From Streptomyces xiamenensis (GTDB lineage Bacteria; Actinomycetota; Actinomycetes; Streptomycetales; Streptomycetaceae), in contig NZ_CP009922.3 in assembly GCF_000993785.3 (NCBI RefSeq), positions 1,550,001 to 1,614,000 of the forward strand: a stretch of DNA of 64,000 nt, given 5' to 3'. Below the pieces are notes generated by a model, which did no database searches, was not told where the DNA came from, and saw only the letters and a list, made by a program, of their open reading frames with translations. This document shows, in pieces, positions 54,649 to 64,000 of the stretch; positions within the stretch are counted from its first letter, which is position 1, and every line of letters starts with the position of its first letter. The position numbers were made by a program, and so were the translations under genes.

Positions 54649-56184
54649 ATGACCGACCAGCCGCCTCGCGAACAATGGGGAACCCGAGCCGGGTTCCTCA
54701 TGGCCGCGATCGGGTCAGCCATCGGACTGGGGAACATCTGGCGATTCCCCAAAGTCGCCTTTGACAATGGTGGCGGCTCTTTTCTGCTGCCCTATCTCAT
54801 CGCGCTGCTCACCGCCGGAATTCCGCTGCTGATCCTCGAATACACGATCGGCCGCAAATACCGCGCCTCACCACCCGCCGCACTGCGCGCGCTGTACCGC
54901 CCCACCCAGGCGATCGGCTGGTGGCAGGTGGCGATCTGTTTCGTGATCGCCACCTACTACGCCGTGATCCTGGCCTGGTCGGTGCGCTATGTCGGCTTCT
55001 CCTTCACCAGGGCGTGGGGAGACGACCCGAACGGTTTCTTCTTCAACGACTTCCTGAAGATCGCCGACGAGCCGGGGACCATCAGCGCCTTCGTGCCCGG
55101 GGTGGCCGTCCCGCTGATCGGCATCTGGATCATCACGCTGATCATCCTGGCCCTCGGGGTCCGGCGCGGGATCGAGCGCGCCAACAAGATCTTCATCCCG
55201 CTGCTGGTGGCCTTCTTCGTCGTGCTGGTGATCCGTGCCGTGACGCTGGAGGGCGCCGCGGACGGGCTGAACGCCCTGTTCGCACCCGACTGGGGAGCGC
55301 TCACCAACGGCAGTGTCTGGGTCGCGGCCTACGGACAGATCTTCTTCTCGCTGTCCATCGGGTTCGGCATCATGATCACCTACGCCTCGTACCTCAACCG
55401 CCGCTCCGACCTCACCGGGTCCGCGATGGTGGCCGGCTTCGCCAACAGCTCCTTCGAGATCCTGGCCGGCATCGGCGTCTTCGCGACGCTCGGCTTCATG
55501 GCGGCCCAGTCGGGCGTCGGAGTCAACGAGGTGGCCAGCCAAGGCGTCGGACTGGCCTTCATCGCCTTCCCGCAGGTGATCTCCGAGATGTGGTTCGGCC
55601 AGGCGTTCGGCGTGCTGTTCTTCGGCTCGCTGGTGATCGCCGGACTGACCTCGCTCATCAGCATCGTCCAGGTGATCGTCGCGGCGGTGGAGGACCGTAC
55701 CGGGATCAGCCGCACCCAGGCGGTCCTCACGGTCGGCGGCGCCACCGGCGTGGTGTCGATCGCCCTGTTCTCCACCAACGGGGGCCTGTACTTCCTGGAC
55801 GCCGCCGATCACTTCATCAACCAGTACGGCATCGCGCTGGCCGCTCTGGTGCTGCTGATCATGGTGAGCTGGATCAGCCGCAAACTTCCCGCCCTCCAGC
55901 GGAACGCGGACGGCACCTCCTCCATCCTGCTGGGCCGCTGGTGGAAGATCTGCCTGGGCGTCGTCACCCCCGTGGTGCTCGGCTGGATGATGATCGACAG
56001 CCTGGTGCACGAGTTCCAGGAGAACTACGGCGAGCTCCCCACCTCGTTCCTGCTCTACGCGGGCTGGGGTGTGGCCCTGGCGGCACTCGTCGTCGGCATC
56101 GTGCTCTCCCTCATCCCGTGGCGGCGGCCGAGCCCGGCTCTCACCGATGACCATGACCTGCTGACGAAGGGAGATCCGCGATGA
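54649..56184 (+). CDS. NSS (SNF)-family sodium-dependent amino-acid transporter
   Basis: Sodium symporter of the neurotransmitter:sodium family (511 aa, about 11-12 TM helices). The hallmark sequences are WGTRAGFLMAAIGSAIGLGNIWRFPKVAFDNGGGSFLLPYLIALLTAGIPLLILEYTIGRKY (TM1 and TM2, Na+ site) and FFSLSIGFGIMITYASYLNRRSDL (TM6-7). Its stop overlaps the ATG of a 36-residue subunit, as in the methionine/alanine importer MetPS of Corynebacterium, so methionine or alanine is a likely substrate. ATG54649 has AAGGA upstream. Confidence 0.93.
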   Translation: MTDQPPREQWGTRAGFLMAAIGSAIGLGNIWRFPKVAFDNGGGSFLLPYLIALLTAGIPLLILEYTIGRKYRASPPAALRALYRPTQAIGWWQVAICFVIATYYAVILAWSVRYVGFSFTRAWGDDPNGFFFNDFLKIADEPGTISAFVPGVAVPLIGIWIITLIILALGVRRGIERANKIFIPLLVAFFVVLVIRAVTLEGAADGLNALFAPDWGALTNGSVWVAAYGQIFFSLSIGFGIMITYASYLNRRSDLTGSAMVAGFANSSFEILAGIGVFATLGFMAAQSGVGVNEVASQGVGLAFIAFPQVISEMWFGQAFGVLFFGSLVIAGLTSLISIVQVIVAAVEDRTGISRTQAVLTVGGATGVVSIALFSTNGGLYFLDAADHFINQYGIALAALVLLIMVSWISRKLPALQRNADGTSSILLGRWWKICLGVVTPVVLGWMMIDSLVHEFQENYGELPTSFLLYAGWGVALAALVVGIVLSLIPWRRPSPALTDDHDLLTKGDPR

Positions 56185-56291
56185 GCACCGGAGCCATCAT
56201 CATGATGACCGTCGCGATGATCATCGTCTGGGGCGGCCTGATCGGCGCCGTCGTCAAGCTGGTCCGGCACCCGGAGCACCCGGAGGACTGA
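56181..56291 (+). CDS. metS: MetS-like small subunit of NSS transporter (36 aa)
   Basis: Very short gene found by reading past the transporter. It encodes MSTGAIIMMTVAMIIVWGG followed by LIGAVVKLVRHPEHPED: one TM helix and a short charged tail, the typical form of the MetS family of NSS small subunits needed for transport. The ATG overlaps the transporter stop (ATGA) and GGGAG lies 7-11 bases upstream. A strong terminator follows 10 bp after its stop. Confidence 0.88.
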   Translation: MSTGAIIMMTVAMIIVWGGLIGAVVKLVRHPEHPED

Positions 56292-56300
56292 CACCCGTAC

Positions 56301-56348
56301 ACACGCCGGAGGCCGCCGTCCCGAGAAGGACGGCGGCCTCCGGCGTGT
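56301..56348. terminator. Terminator between metS and rsmE
   Basis: Perfect 21-bp stem (arm begins ACACGCCGGAGGCC) with a 6-base loop, between convergent genes; one of the strongest hairpins in the window. Confidence 0.9.
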
Positions 56349-56357
56349 GAAGAGGAT

Positions 56358-57104
56358 TCAGCCCCAGCGGCCGGTCCTGGTCAGCAGCAGCGCCGCCGCC
56401 GCCGTCCCGGCCGTGGAGGTGCGCAGCACGGTCGGCCCCAGCCGATACGGCCGCGCCCCGGCCGCCGCGAACGCCTCCAGCTCCTGCGGCGCGACCCCGC
56501 CCTCGGGGCCCACCACCAGGACAATGTCCCCCTCGACAGGCAGCGGCACGGCGGCCAGCGGTTCGGTGCCCGACTCGTGCAGCACCCCGGCGAACGCCGC
56601 GCCCGCCAGCAGCTTCGCCACCGCCGCCGTCCCCATCGGCTCGCCGACCTCCGGGATCCACAGCCGCCGGGACTGCTTGGCGGCCTCGCGGGCGGTCGCC
56701 CGCCACTTGCCCAGGGACTTCGCGCCCCGCTCGGCCTTCCACTGCGTGATGCAGCGGGCGGCGGCCCAGGGCACGATCGCGTCCACACCCGTCTCGGTCA
56801 TGGTCTCCACGGCCACTTCGCCGCGGTCACCCTTCGGCAGGGCCTGCACCACCGTGATCCGGGGGGCGGCCGGCGGCTCGGAGCGGACCGCGTCCACCGT
56901 CACCACCAGCCGGTCCTTGCCCTCGACGGCGGCGACCGTGCCGGCGGCGCCGGTGCCCGCGCCGTCGGTGAGGACGACCTCCTCGCCCACCCGCAGCCGC
57001 CGCACCGACACCGCGTGCCGGCCCTCGGCGCCGTCCAGGGTCAGCGAGGAACCCGCCCGTGCCCCCGTCAGCGGTCCGTCCGTCACAAAGACCGGAGCCG
57101 TCAT
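56358..57104 (-). CDS. rsmE: 16S rRNA m3U1498 methyltransferase
   Basis: SPOUT-family methyltransferase (248 aa) that methylates U1498 of 16S rRNA using S-adenosylmethionine. An N-terminal PUA-like part (LTLDGAEGRHAVSVRRLRVGEEV) precedes the knotted domain: VQALPKGDRGEVAVETMTETGVDAIVPW, KWRATAREAAKQSRRLWIPEV, IVLVVGPEGGVAPQELEAF and YRLGPTVLRTSTAGTAAAAL. It lies 21 bp after dnaJ on the same strand, the usual hrcA-dnaJ-rsmE order. Confidence 0.95.
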   Translation of the reverse strand: MTAPVFVTDGPLTGARAGSSLTLDGAEGRHAVSVRRLRVGEEVVLTDGAGTGAAGTVAAVEGKDRLVVTVDAVRSEPPAAPRITVVQALPKGDRGEVAVETMTETGVDAIVPWAAARCITQWKAERGAKSLGKWRATAREAAKQSRRLWIPEVGEPMGTAAVAKLLAGAAFAGVLHESGTEPLAAVPLPVEGDIVLVVGPEGGVAPQELEAFAAAGARPYRLGPTVLRTSTAGTAAAALLLTRTGRWG

Positions 57105-57125
57105 CGTTCTTCCGTAACGCCTTTC

Positions 57126-58268
57126 CTAGGTACGGCCGTTGAAGGCGTCCTTCAGCCGCGAGAAGAGGCCCTGCTGCCCCGGCTGAAACTGACCGAGCGG
57201 CCGCTCCTCACCCCGGAGCTTCGCCAGCCGCCGCAGCAGCTCCTCCTGCTCGGGGTCGAGCTTCGACGGAGTCTGCACCTCGACATGGACCACCAGATCA
57301 CCGCGCCCGTTGCTGCGCAGATGCGTCACACCCCGGCCGTGCAGCGGGATCGACTGGCCGGACTGCGTCCCGGGCCGGATGTCGACCTCCTCCGTGCCGT
57401 CCAGCGTCTCCAGCGGCACCTTGGTGCCGAGCGAGGCGGCCGTCATCGGGATGGTGACCGTGCAGTGCAGATCGTCTCCGCGCCGCTGGAAGACCGGATG
57501 CGCGCTCTCGCGGATCTCCACGTACAGGTCGCCGGCCGGGCCGCCACCGGGACCGACCTCGCCCTCGCCCGCCAGCTGGATGCGGGTGCCGTTGTCGACA
57601 CCGGCCGGGATCTTCACCGTGAGCGTGCGCCGCGACCGTACCCGGCCGTCGCCCGCGCACTCGGGGCACGGGGTCGGGACGACCGTGCCGAAGCCCTGGC
57701 ACTGCGGACACGGCCGCGAGGTCATGACCTGCCCCAGGAAGGAGCGGGTGACCTGCGAGACCTCGCCCCGGCCCCGGCACATGTCACACGTCTGAGCGGA
57801 GGTACCGGGCGCGGCGCCCTCACCGTTGCACGTGTTGCACACGGTGGCGGTGTCGACCTGGATCTCCTTGGTCGTGCCGAAGGCCGCCTCCTTGAGGTCG
57901 ATCTCCAGCCGGATCATGGCGTCCTGGCCGCGCCGGGTGCGCGACTTCGGGCCCCGCTGCTGGGCGGTGCCGAAGAAGGCGTCCATGATGTCCGAGAAGT
58001 TCCCGAACCCGGCCGCCCCGCCGAATCCCGCAGCGCCCGCCCCGCCGCCGGGACCCATCGGGTCCCCGCCGAGGTCGTACATCTGTTTCTTCTGCGGGTC
58101 GGAGAGCACCTCGTAGGCGGTGTTGATCTCCTTGAACCGCTCCTGGGTCTTGGGGTCCGGATTCACATCCGGGTGCAGCTCCCTCGCCAGTCTGCGGAAG
58201 GCCTTCTTGATCTCGTCCTGTGAGGCATCACGCTGCACGCCCAGGATCGCGTAGTAGTCCGTCGCCAC
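57126..58268 (-). CDS. dnaJ: Chaperone protein DnaJ
   Basis: Hsp40 co-chaperone (380 aa; the DnaJ2 type of Streptomyces). J domain with [33 protein letters not shown] (HPD motif), Gly/Phe-rich region, four CxxCxGxG zinc repeats ([32 protein letters not shown]) and the substrate-binding C-terminal domain. GTG58268 directly follows the TAG of hrcA with no gap, so the pair is coupled and under HrcA/CIRCE control. Confidence 0.96.
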   Translation of the reverse strand: MATDYYAILGVQRDASQDEIKKAFRRLARELHPDVNPDPKTQERFKEINTAYEVLSDPQKKQMYDLGGDPMGPGGGAGAAGFGGAAGFGNFSDIMDAFFGTAQQRGPKSRTRRGQDAMIRLEIDLKEAAFGTTKEIQVDTATVCNTCNGEGAAPGTSAQTCDMCRGRGEVSQVTRSFLGQVMTSRPCPQCQGFGTVVPTPCPECAGDGRVRSRRTLTVKIPAGVDNGTRIQLAGEGEVGPGGGPAGDLYVEIRESAHPVFQRRGDDLHCTVTIPMTAASLGTKVPLETLDGTEEVDIRPGTQSGQSIPLHGRGVTHLRSNGRGDLVVHVEVQTPSKLDPEQEELLRRLAKLRGEERPLGQFQPGQQGLFSRLKDAFNGRT

Positions 58269-59285
58269 CTAATTCTCCGCGAGGATCTGTCCGACGTACC
58301 GTGCCACTGCGCGCACCGCTCCCATCGTTCCGGGGTAGTCCATGCGGGTCGGTCCGACCACGCCGAGTTTCGCGACCGCCTCGTTACCGGAACCGTAGCC
58401 GACCGCCACGACCGATGTGGAGGTCAGCCCCTCATGAGCGTTCTCATGCCCGATGCGCACGGTCATACCCGTGTCCTTGGCCTCGCCGAGCAGCCGGAGC
58501 AGCACCACGTGCTCCTCCAGCGCCTCCAGCACCGGCCGGATCGTCAGCGGGAAGTCCTGGCCGAACCGGGTCAGATTGGCGGTGCCGCCGATGACCAGGC
58601 GTTCCTCGGTCTCCTCGACCAGGGTTTCCAGCAGGGTGGACAGCACCGTGGACACCGTGCCCCGGTCCTCACTGTCGAAGGACTCGGGCAGGTCCTGCAC
58701 CAGCCGGGGCACCTCGGCGAAGCGCTCGCCCACGATCCGGCTGTTCAGCCGGGCCCGCAGGTCGGCCAGCGAGGTCTCCCCGAACGGCGCGGGGCAGTCC
58801 ACCATGCGCTGCTCGACCCGCCCGGTGTCGGTGATCAGCACCAGCATCACCCGGGCCGGGGCCAGCGAGAGCAGTTCGACGTGCCGCACCGTGGAGCGGC
58901 TCAGCGAGGGGTACTGCACCACGGCGACCTGCCGGGTGAGCGTGGCCAGCAGCCGCACCGTACGGCCCACGACGTCGTCGAGGTCGACGGCGCCCTCCAG
59001 GAAGCTGGAGATGGCGCGCCGCTCGGCGGTGGTCAGCGGCTTGACGTCGGCGAGCTTGTCGACGAACAGCCGGTAGCCCTTGTCGGTGGGCACCCGTCCG
59101 GCGCTGGTGTGGGGCTGGGCGATGTAGCCCTCCTCCTCCAGCGCCGCCATGTCGTTGCGCACCGTCGCCGGGGACACCTGGAGGTTGTGCCGCTCCGTCA
59201 GCGCCTTGGAACCCACCGGCTCCTCGGTGCCGACATAGTCCTGGACGATGGCCCGCAGCACTTCCAGTCTGCGTTCACTGAGCAT
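58269..59285 (-). CDS. hrcA: Heat-inducible transcription repressor HrcA
   Basis: Repressor of chaperone genes (338 aa). N-terminal winged helix ([51 protein letters not shown]) and the GAF-like C-terminal domain. ATG59285 is the first start matching the family. A CIRCE operator lies 44 bp upstream (59329-59355), so HrcA regulates its own operon with dnaJ. Confidence 0.96.
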   Translation of the reverse strand: MLSERRLEVLRAIVQDYVGTEEPVGSKALTERHNLQVSPATVRNDMAALEEEGYIAQPHTSAGRVPTDKGYRLFVDKLADVKPLTTAERRAISSFLEGAVDLDDVVGRTVRLLATLTRQVAVVQYPSLSRSTVRHVELLSLAPARVMLVLITDTGRVEQRMVDCPAPFGETSLADLRARLNSRIVGERFAEVPRLVQDLPESFDSEDRGTVSTVLSTLLETLVEETEERLVIGGTANLTRFGQDFPLTIRPVLEALEEHVVLLRLLGEAKDTGMTVRIGHENAHEGLTSTSVVAVGYGSGNEAVAKLGVVGPTRMDYPGTMGAVRAVARYVGQILAEN

Positions 59286-59328
59286 GCAGCGACACCTCCC
59301 GTCCGGCCGCATTCCCGTCAGTACCGTC

Positions 59329-59355
59329 CTGGCACTCATCCACTCCGAGTGCCAA
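59329..59355. promoter_or_regulatory. CIRCE operator upstream of hrcA-dnaJ
   Basis: Inverted repeat TGGCACTC-N9-GAGTGCCA with the canonical 9-bp spacer; compared with consensus TTAGCACTC-N9-GAGTGCTAA only the inner third base differs. It is the binding site of HrcA. Confidence 0.93.
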
Positions 59356-59474
59356 TCCCTGGTCCAGTGTACGGCCGGGTAGCAAGGCCAGGGAAAGCGC
59401 GACCGCCCGACGGTATCGCGGGAGTAGCCCCGTAAGGCAGAGCATGCCCCGCTCCGTGACGTTAACTTCGCACT

Positions 59475-60155
59475 GTGGAGACCTCTTGGGAAGAGCTTGC
59501 CCCGGGCGTACTGCGGATCCGGCTGCCCGGCTGGGACGAGACGGTGGGCGCGATCGCGGGCGCGCGCGGGGTGCTGCTGGTGGACGCGGGCCCCTCCCCG
59601 GACGCGGCCGGGGCGATCCGGGCGGAGCTGCGCGGCCTGCTGGGACTGCCGGTGCGCTGGGTGGTGCTGACCCATCCGCACTTCGATCACGTCCTCGGGG
59701 CCGGCGGTTACCCCGGGGCACGGGTGTACGGGGAGCTGGGCGATCCGGCGGAGCTGGCGGCGGACGCGGTACGGCACGGGATGCCGGAGGCGGAGGCGGC
59801 GCAGGGCGCGGCGGCGCTGGCGGAGGTACGGACTCAGCCGGTGGAATCGCGGCTGTCTCTGTACCTGGGGGGCGGGCGCACCGTGTCGGTGGCGCGGCTG
59901 GGCCCCGCGCACACCCCCCACGACATGGTGGTGAAGGTGGACGACATCGTCTTCTGCGGCGACCTGGTGGAGGAGTCGGGCGAGCCGCAGGCCGGGCCCG
60001 ACGCCGACCCGGCCGCCTGGCCCGCCGCGCTGGACCGGCTGCTGGAGCTGGGCGGCCCGCGGGCCCGGTACGTTCCGGGGCACGGCGCGGTGGTGGACGC
60101 CGCGTTCGTACGCGCCCAGCGCGCCTTTCTCGCCGCACGCGCCGGGGCACAATGA
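59475..60155 (+). CDS. MBL-fold metallo-hydrolase
   Basis: Metallo-beta-lactamase-fold hydrolase (226 aa). The metal site [17 protein letters not shown], the later His in [10 protein letters not shown], the Asp in [13 protein letters not shown], and PGHGAVVD are present. GTG59475 has no ribosome site but lies 6 bp after a TAACTT -10 box (59463-59468), so it is probably leaderless. It is divergent from hrcA and coupled to the DUF3097 gene by an overlapping ATG/TGA. Confidence 0.88.
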   Translation: METSWEELAPGVLRIRLPGWDETVGAIAGARGVLLVDAGPSPDAAGAIRAELRGLLGLPVRWVVLTHPHFDHVLGAGGYPGARVYGELGDPAELAADAVRHGMPEAEAAQGAAALAEVRTQPVESRLSLYLGGGRTVSVARLGPAHTPHDMVVKVDDIVFCGDLVEESGEPQAGPDADPAAWPAALDRLLELGGPRARYVPGHGAVVDAAFVRAQRAFLAARAGAQ

Positions 60156-61003
60156 CGGCCATGCGCAGCAGAGAGTACGGCCCCGACCTGACCCCGCCGT
60201 GGAAGCGGTCCGCCCCCGTCCCCGAGGTGCCGGCCGAGCCCGGTCTCGTGGTGGAGGAGGCCGGCACCGGGTACTGCGGGGCGGTGATCCGCTGCGAGAA
60301 GACGGCGCAGGGGCCGACGGTGACGCTGGAGGACCGGTTCGGCAAGCGGCGGGTGTTCCCGCTGGAGCCGCGCGGCTTCCTGCTGGAGGGCAATCCGGTG
60401 ACGCTGACCCTGCCCAGGCCGGCCGGCTCCCGTCCCGCGTCGGGGCCGGCGCGGACCGCCTCCGGCTCGGTGGCGGTCCCCGGGGCGCGGGCCCGGGTGG
60501 CGCGCGCCGGGCGGATCTATGTGGAGGGGCGCCACGACGCGGAGCTGGTGGAGAAGGTCTGGGGCGATGACCTGCGGATCGAGGGGGTGGTCGTCGAGTA
60601 TCTGGAGGGCATCGACGACCTCCCGGCGATCGTCCGGGAGTTCGGGCCGAGTGCCGACGCCCGGCTCGGGGTGCTGGTGGACCATCTGGTGCCGGGGTCC
60701 AAGGAGTCCCGGATCGCGGCCAGCGTGACGGACCCGAACGTGCTGATCGTGGGCCACCCGTTCATCGACATCTGGGAGGCGGTCAAGCCGTCCTCGGTGG
60801 GCATCGCCGCCTGGCCGCGGGTGCCGCGCGGCCAGGACTGGAAGACGGGGGTGTGCCGCGCCCTGGGCTGGCCGGCCAACACCGGCGCCGCCTGGCAGCA
60901 CATCCTGGGGAAGGTGCACAGCTTCCGCGACCTGGAGCCCACCCTGCTGGGCCCGGTGGAACACCTGATCGACCACGTCACGGTGGGCGGCCCGGTGCCC
61001 TGA
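60152..61003 (+). CDS. DUF3097 family protein
   Basis: Actinobacterial protein of 283 aa. It is recognisable from [101 protein letters not shown] and [13 protein letters not shown]; the [16 protein letters not shown] segment recalls Toprim-type cores. Function unknown. The ATG overlaps the preceding stop, and hemW follows. Confidence 0.88.
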   Translation: MTAMRSREYGPDLTPPWKRSAPVPEVPAEPGLVVEEAGTGYCGAVIRCEKTAQGPTVTLEDRFGKRRVFPLEPRGFLLEGNPVTLTLPRPAGSRPASGPARTASGSVAVPGARARVARAGRIYVEGRHDAELVEKVWGDDLRIEGVVVEYLEGIDDLPAIVREFGPSADARLGVLVDHLVPGSKESRIAASVTDPNVLIVGHPFIDIWEAVKPSSVGIAAWPRVPRGQDWKTGVCRALGWPANTGAAWQHILGKVHSFRDLEPTLLGPVEHLIDHVTVGGPVP

Positions 61004-61028
61004 GCACGGATGCCGGACAATGGAGGGC

Positions 61029-62261
61029 ATGCCCTCCGTCCTGCCCGATGGCGAGCCCGTCCCCGAGGACGGCTCGCTGCCCGCCGCCGCCCTGACCGGG
61101 GCCGCCGGCCGGCCGCTCGCGTTCTACCTGCACGTGCCGTACTGCGCCACCCGCTGCGGCTACTGCGACTTCAACACCTACACCGCCGCCGAGCTGCGCG
61201 GCGCGGACGGGGCGATCGCCTCCCGGGAGAACTACGCGGCGACCCTCGCCGAGGAGATCCGGCTGGCCCGCAAGGTGCTGGGCGACGACCCGCGCCCGGT
61301 GTCGACGGTCTTCGTCGGCGGCGGCACCCCCACCCTGCTGCCGGCCGCCGATCTCGGCGCGATGCTGGGCGCCGTGCGCGAGGAGTTCGGACTGGCGCCG
61401 GACGCCGAGGTGACCACCGAGGCCAACCCGGACTCGGTGGACCCCGCCTACCTGGCGGAGCTGCGCGCGGCCGGCTTCAACAGGATCTCCTTCGGCATGC
61501 AGAGCGCCAGCCCTCACGTACTGAACATCCTGGAGCGCACCCACACCCCCGGCCGCCCCGAGGCGTGCGTGGCCGAGGCCCGCGCCGCCGGGTTCGCGCA
61601 CGTCAATCTCGACCTGATCTACGGCACCCCCGGCGAGTCCGACGCGGACTGGCGCGGCACGCTGGAGGCGGCGGTGGCCGCCGGGCCCGACCACGTCTCG
61701 GCGTACTCGCTCATCGTCGAGGAGGGCACCCGGCTCGCCGGGCGGGTGCGGCGCGGCGAGATCCCGATGACGGACGACGACGTGCACGCGGACCGCTACC
61801 TGATCGCCGAGGAGACCCTTTCGGCGGCCGGATTCGGCTGGTACGAGGTGTCCAACTGGGCCACTTCGGAGGCCGCGCGCTGCCGGCACAACGAGCTGTA
61901 CTGGACGGGCGCCGACTGGTGGGGCGCCGGGCCCGGCGCCCACAGCCACGTGGGCGGGGTCCGCTGGTGGAACGTGAAGCACCCCGCCGCGTACACGCGG
62001 GCGCTGGCCGCCGGCCGCTCCCCCGGTGCCGGGCGCGAGCTGCTGTCTGCGGAGGACCGGCGCGTGGAGCGCATCCTGCTGGAGCTGCGCCTGGTGGCCG
62101 GCTGCGAGCTGACGCTGCTGCGCGAGGCCGGAACGGCGGCGGCCGCCCGCGCGCTGGCGGACGGCCTGCTGGACCCGGCGGCCCACGACGCCGGCCGGGC
62201 GGCCCTCACCCTCAAGGGCCGCCTGCTGGCCGACGCGCTGGTCCGCGACCTGATCGACTGA
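61029..62261 (+). CDS. hemW: Radical SAM heme chaperone HemW (HemN-like)
   Basis: Radical SAM protein of the HemW/HemN-like group (410 aa), now regarded as a heme chaperone rather than a coproporphyrinogen dehydrogenase. The cluster motif CATRCGYCDF, the SAM segment VFVGGGTPTLL, TTEANPDS, ISFGMQSASPHVLNILERTHTP and NLDLIYGTPGES are present, and the HemN C-terminal domain contains EVSNWA and the late TLKGRLLAD. ATG61020 and ATG61029 are both possible; I prefer 61029 (PSVLPDGEP) because a -10-like GACAAT lies 7 bp upstream, fitting a leaderless start. Confidence 0.92.
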   Translation: MPSVLPDGEPVPEDGSLPAAALTGAAGRPLAFYLHVPYCATRCGYCDFNTYTAAELRGADGAIASRENYAATLAEEIRLARKVLGDDPRPVSTVFVGGGTPTLLPAADLGAMLGAVREEFGLAPDAEVTTEANPDSVDPAYLAELRAAGFNRISFGMQSASPHVLNILERTHTPGRPEACVAEARAAGFAHVNLDLIYGTPGESDADWRGTLEAAVAAGPDHVSAYSLIVEEGTRLAGRVRRGEIPMTDDDVHADRYLIAEETLSAAGFGWYEVSNWATSEAARCRHNELYWTGADWWGAGPGAHSHVGGVRWWNVKHPAAYTRALAAGRSPGAGRELLSAEDRRVERILLELRLVAGCELTLLREAGTAAAARALADGLLDPAAHDAGRAALTLKGRLLADALVRDLID

Positions 62262-62276
62262 CGCACCGCCTCGCGG

Positions 62277-62303
62277 CGCCCCGCGCCTCAGGTGCGCGGG
62301 GCG
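62277..62303. terminator. Hairpin at the hemW/fadD junction
   Basis: Ten-bp perfect stem CGCCCCGCGC/GCGCGGGGCG with a 7-base loop, covering the stop of the convergent acyl-CoA ligase; a likely bidirectional terminator. Confidence 0.6.
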
Positions 62304-64000
62304 TACATCTCGTCGATCAGTTCCTTGTACTCGCCCTCGACGACCGGCCGCTTCATCTTCAGGCTCGGCGTCAGCTCCCCGTGCTCCACATCGAGGTCGC
62401 GGGGCAGCAGCCGGAACTGCCGGATGGTCTGCCAGCGCTGGAGGCCCTCGTTGAGCTGCCCCACGTACCCGTCGATGAGCTCACGGGTGCGCGGGTCGGC
62501 CATGACCTGGGCGTACGTCGTGCCGGCCATGCCGTTCTCGGCCGCCCAGCCCAGGATCATCGCCTCGTCCAGGCCGATCAGCGCGGAGCAGAACTTCCGG
62601 TCCGCGCCGATGACGAGCACGTTGGAGACGTAGGGACAGACCGCCTTGAAGCGCCCCTCGATCTCGGTGGGCGCCACGTACTTGCCGACCGAGGTCTTGA
62701 ACAGGTCCTTCTTGCGGTCGGTGATCTTCAGATAGCCGTCGTCGGACAGCTCACCGATGTCCCCGGTGTGGAACCAGCCGTCCTCCTCCAGGACCTCCGC
62801 GGTCAGCTCCGGCTTGCCGTGGTAGCCCTCCATGATCCCCGGGCCGCGCAGCAGGATCTCGCCGTCCTCCTCCGCGATGCGCACCTCGCAGCCGGGCAGC
62901 GCCTTGCCGACCGTCCCGGTGCGGTAGCCGACCTCGGGGTTCACGAAGCTCGCCGCGGCGGACTCGGTCAGCCCGTAGCCCTCCAGGATGTGGATCCCGG
63001 CGCCGGAGAAGAAGTAGCCGATGTCGGGGGCCAGCGCGGCCGAGCCCGAGACCGTACCGCGCAGGTTGCCGCCCATGGCGGTGCGCAGCTTCGCGTAGAC
63101 GAGGGTGTCGGCCACCTTGTGCCGCGCCGACAGGGCGAAGGGCACGGACGCGGAGCCGGTGCGCCGGTAGTTCTCCTGCGAGACCTTCGCGTACTCCACG
63201 GCCGTGCGCGCCGCCCACTCGAAGATCTTCAGCTTGGCGGCGCCGCCCGCGCGCGCCTTGGCCTGCGCGCCGTTGTAGACCCGCTCGAAGATGCGGGGCA
63301 CGGCGGCCATGTAGGTGGGCCGGACCACCGGCAGGTTCTCCACGATCTTGTCGGCGCGGCCGTCCACCGCGCTGACATGGCCGACCTTCACGTGGGCCGA
63401 GATCAGCACCTTGCCGAAGATGTGCGCCAGCGGCAGCCACAGGTACTGCACGTCGTCGGAGCGCAGCAGGTTGATGGCCTCGATCGCGTACCCCATGTAC
63501 GACCAGGTGTCCTGCCTGAGCCGGACGCCCTTGGGTCTGCCGGTGGTGCCCGAGGTGTAGATGAGGGTGGCCAGCTGCTCGGGGCGCAGCGCGGCCACGG
63601 CCTCCTTGACGGCCTCGGGGTGCTTGTCGAGGTAGGCGGCGCCGCGCTCGGCGAGGTCCGACAGGGAGAGCACCCAGCCCTCGGGGTCGCCCTCGGCGGG
63701 CACCGCGTCGGCGTCCTCGATCACCACGACGTGTTCGAGGGCGGTCAGCTCGGCGCGGCGCTCGCGCGCCTTGGCCAGTTGCTCGGCGTCCTCCGCGATC
63801 AGGATTTTGCTGCCGGAGTCGGCGAGGATGTACGCGGTCTCGTCGGCGTTGGTCTGCGTGTAGATGGTGGTGGTGGCCGCCCCGGCGCACATCACGCCCA
63901 GGTCGGACAGGATCCAGTCCACGCGGGTGGTGGAGGCGATGGCGACGCGCTCCTGCGGGCGCACCCCGAGGTCCATCAGCCCGGCGGAGATGGCGAAGAC
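62288..64000 (-). CDS. Long-chain fatty acid-CoA ligase (partial, N-terminus off the window)
   Basis: AMP-forming acyl-CoA synthetase of the FadD15/AMP-dependent type; 570 residues are visible and the frame continues past base 64000. The P-loop LIYTSGTTGRPKGVRL, the gate HIFGKV, EGYGLTESAA (A5), GWFHTGDIGELSDDGYLKITDRKKDLFKTSVGKYVAPTEIE (A7-A8, catalytic Lys region) and GELTPSLKMKRP near the end are intact. It activates long-chain fatty acids for beta-oxidation or lipid synthesis at the membrane face. An ATG at 63976 is internal to the family region and not the true start. Confidence 0.95.
   Translation of the reverse strand, partial: VFAISAGLMDLGVRPQERVAIASTTRVDWILSDLGVMCAGAATTTIYTQTNADETAYILADSGSKILIAEDAEQLAKARERRAELTALEHVVVIEDADAVPAEGDPEGWVLSLSDLAERGAAYLDKHPEAVKEAVAALRPEQLATLIYTSGTTGRPKGVRLRQDTWSYMGYAIEAINLLRSDDVQYLWLPLAHIFGKVLISAHVKVGHVSAVDGRADKIVENLPVVRPTYMAAVPRIFERVYNGAQAKARAGGAAKLKIFEWAARTAVEYAKVSQENYRRTGSASVPFALSARHKVADTLVYAKLRTAMGGNLRGTVSGSAALAPDIGYFFSGAGIHILEGYGLTESAAASFVNPEVGYRTGTVGKALPGCEVRIAEEDGEILLRGPGIMEGYHGKPELTAEVLEEDGWFHTGDIGELSDDGYLKITDRKKDLFKTSVGKYVAPTEIEGRFKAVCPYVSNVLVIGADRKFCSALIGLDEAMILGWAAENGMAGTTYAQVMADPRTRELIDGYVGQLNEGLQRWQTIRQFRLLPRDLDVEHGELTPSLKMKRPVVEGEYKELIDEMYAPRT

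Overview
The window is chromosomal DNA of a Streptomyces-type actinobacterium. GC is very high and third codon positions are almost all G or C. GTG starts are common and many genes appear leaderless. Several neighbourhoods are typical of the genus: hrcA-dnaJ-rsmE, phoH-ybeY-CBS protein-era, recO-uppS, and znuACB-zur. Most of it reads as ordinary core genome, with short accessory patches between the core blocks.

Layout. 1-3.3 kb: a tripartite-tricarboxylate binding lipoprotein (cut by the window edge), divergent from a CitA/CitB-type two-component pair. 3.3-9.6 kb: an ArsR-like regulator, a small lipoprotein with a duplicated unit, pyruvate phosphate dikinase and a ROK regulator. 9.7-13.7 kb: two overlapping alpha-glycosidase-like genes and a TPR protein. 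13.7-19.2 kb: an MFS drug exporter, a 195-bp MITE-like element abutting dusB, an aldo/keto reductase under a 44-bp palindrome with its TetR gene, and a Uma2 protein. 19.2-23.9 kb: glyS, then the zinc uptake genes znuACB and zur, with two Zur-box-like sites in front of znuA.

23.9-28.9 kb is the most unusual part: an XRE/TPR-type regulator, a TIR-domain protein, a large P-loop ATPase-like protein and a two-TM membrane protein. The last three are translationally coupled. The TIR and ATPase proteins share a short NTGxGPQ motif, which suggests a multi-component conflict (defence) system. A receptor-like protein kinase follows.

30.5-46 kb: uppS, recO, a small HTH/DUF4180 pair, a truncated SDR pseudogene next to ridA, HxlR, DinB and WYL proteins, leuA with a four-leucine leader peptide and attenuator, era, a zinc-site-less cytidine deaminase homologue, a frameshifted secreted protein, a CBS-domain protein, ybeY and phoH. 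46-54.5 kb: a PfkB kinase divergent from a GH4 glycosidase, a GH43 xylosidase-like enzyme, RNase Z overlapping a HIT protein, and a tricorn-type protease. 54.6-64 kb: an NSS amino-acid transporter with its 36-residue MetS-like subunit, rsmE, dnaJ and hrcA with a CIRCE operator, an MBL hydrolase, a DUF3097 protein, hemW, and a fadD-type acyl-CoA ligase cut by the window edge.

No tRNA, rRNA, CRISPR array or complete insertion sequence was seen. All assignments come from reading the sequence; no database search was run.
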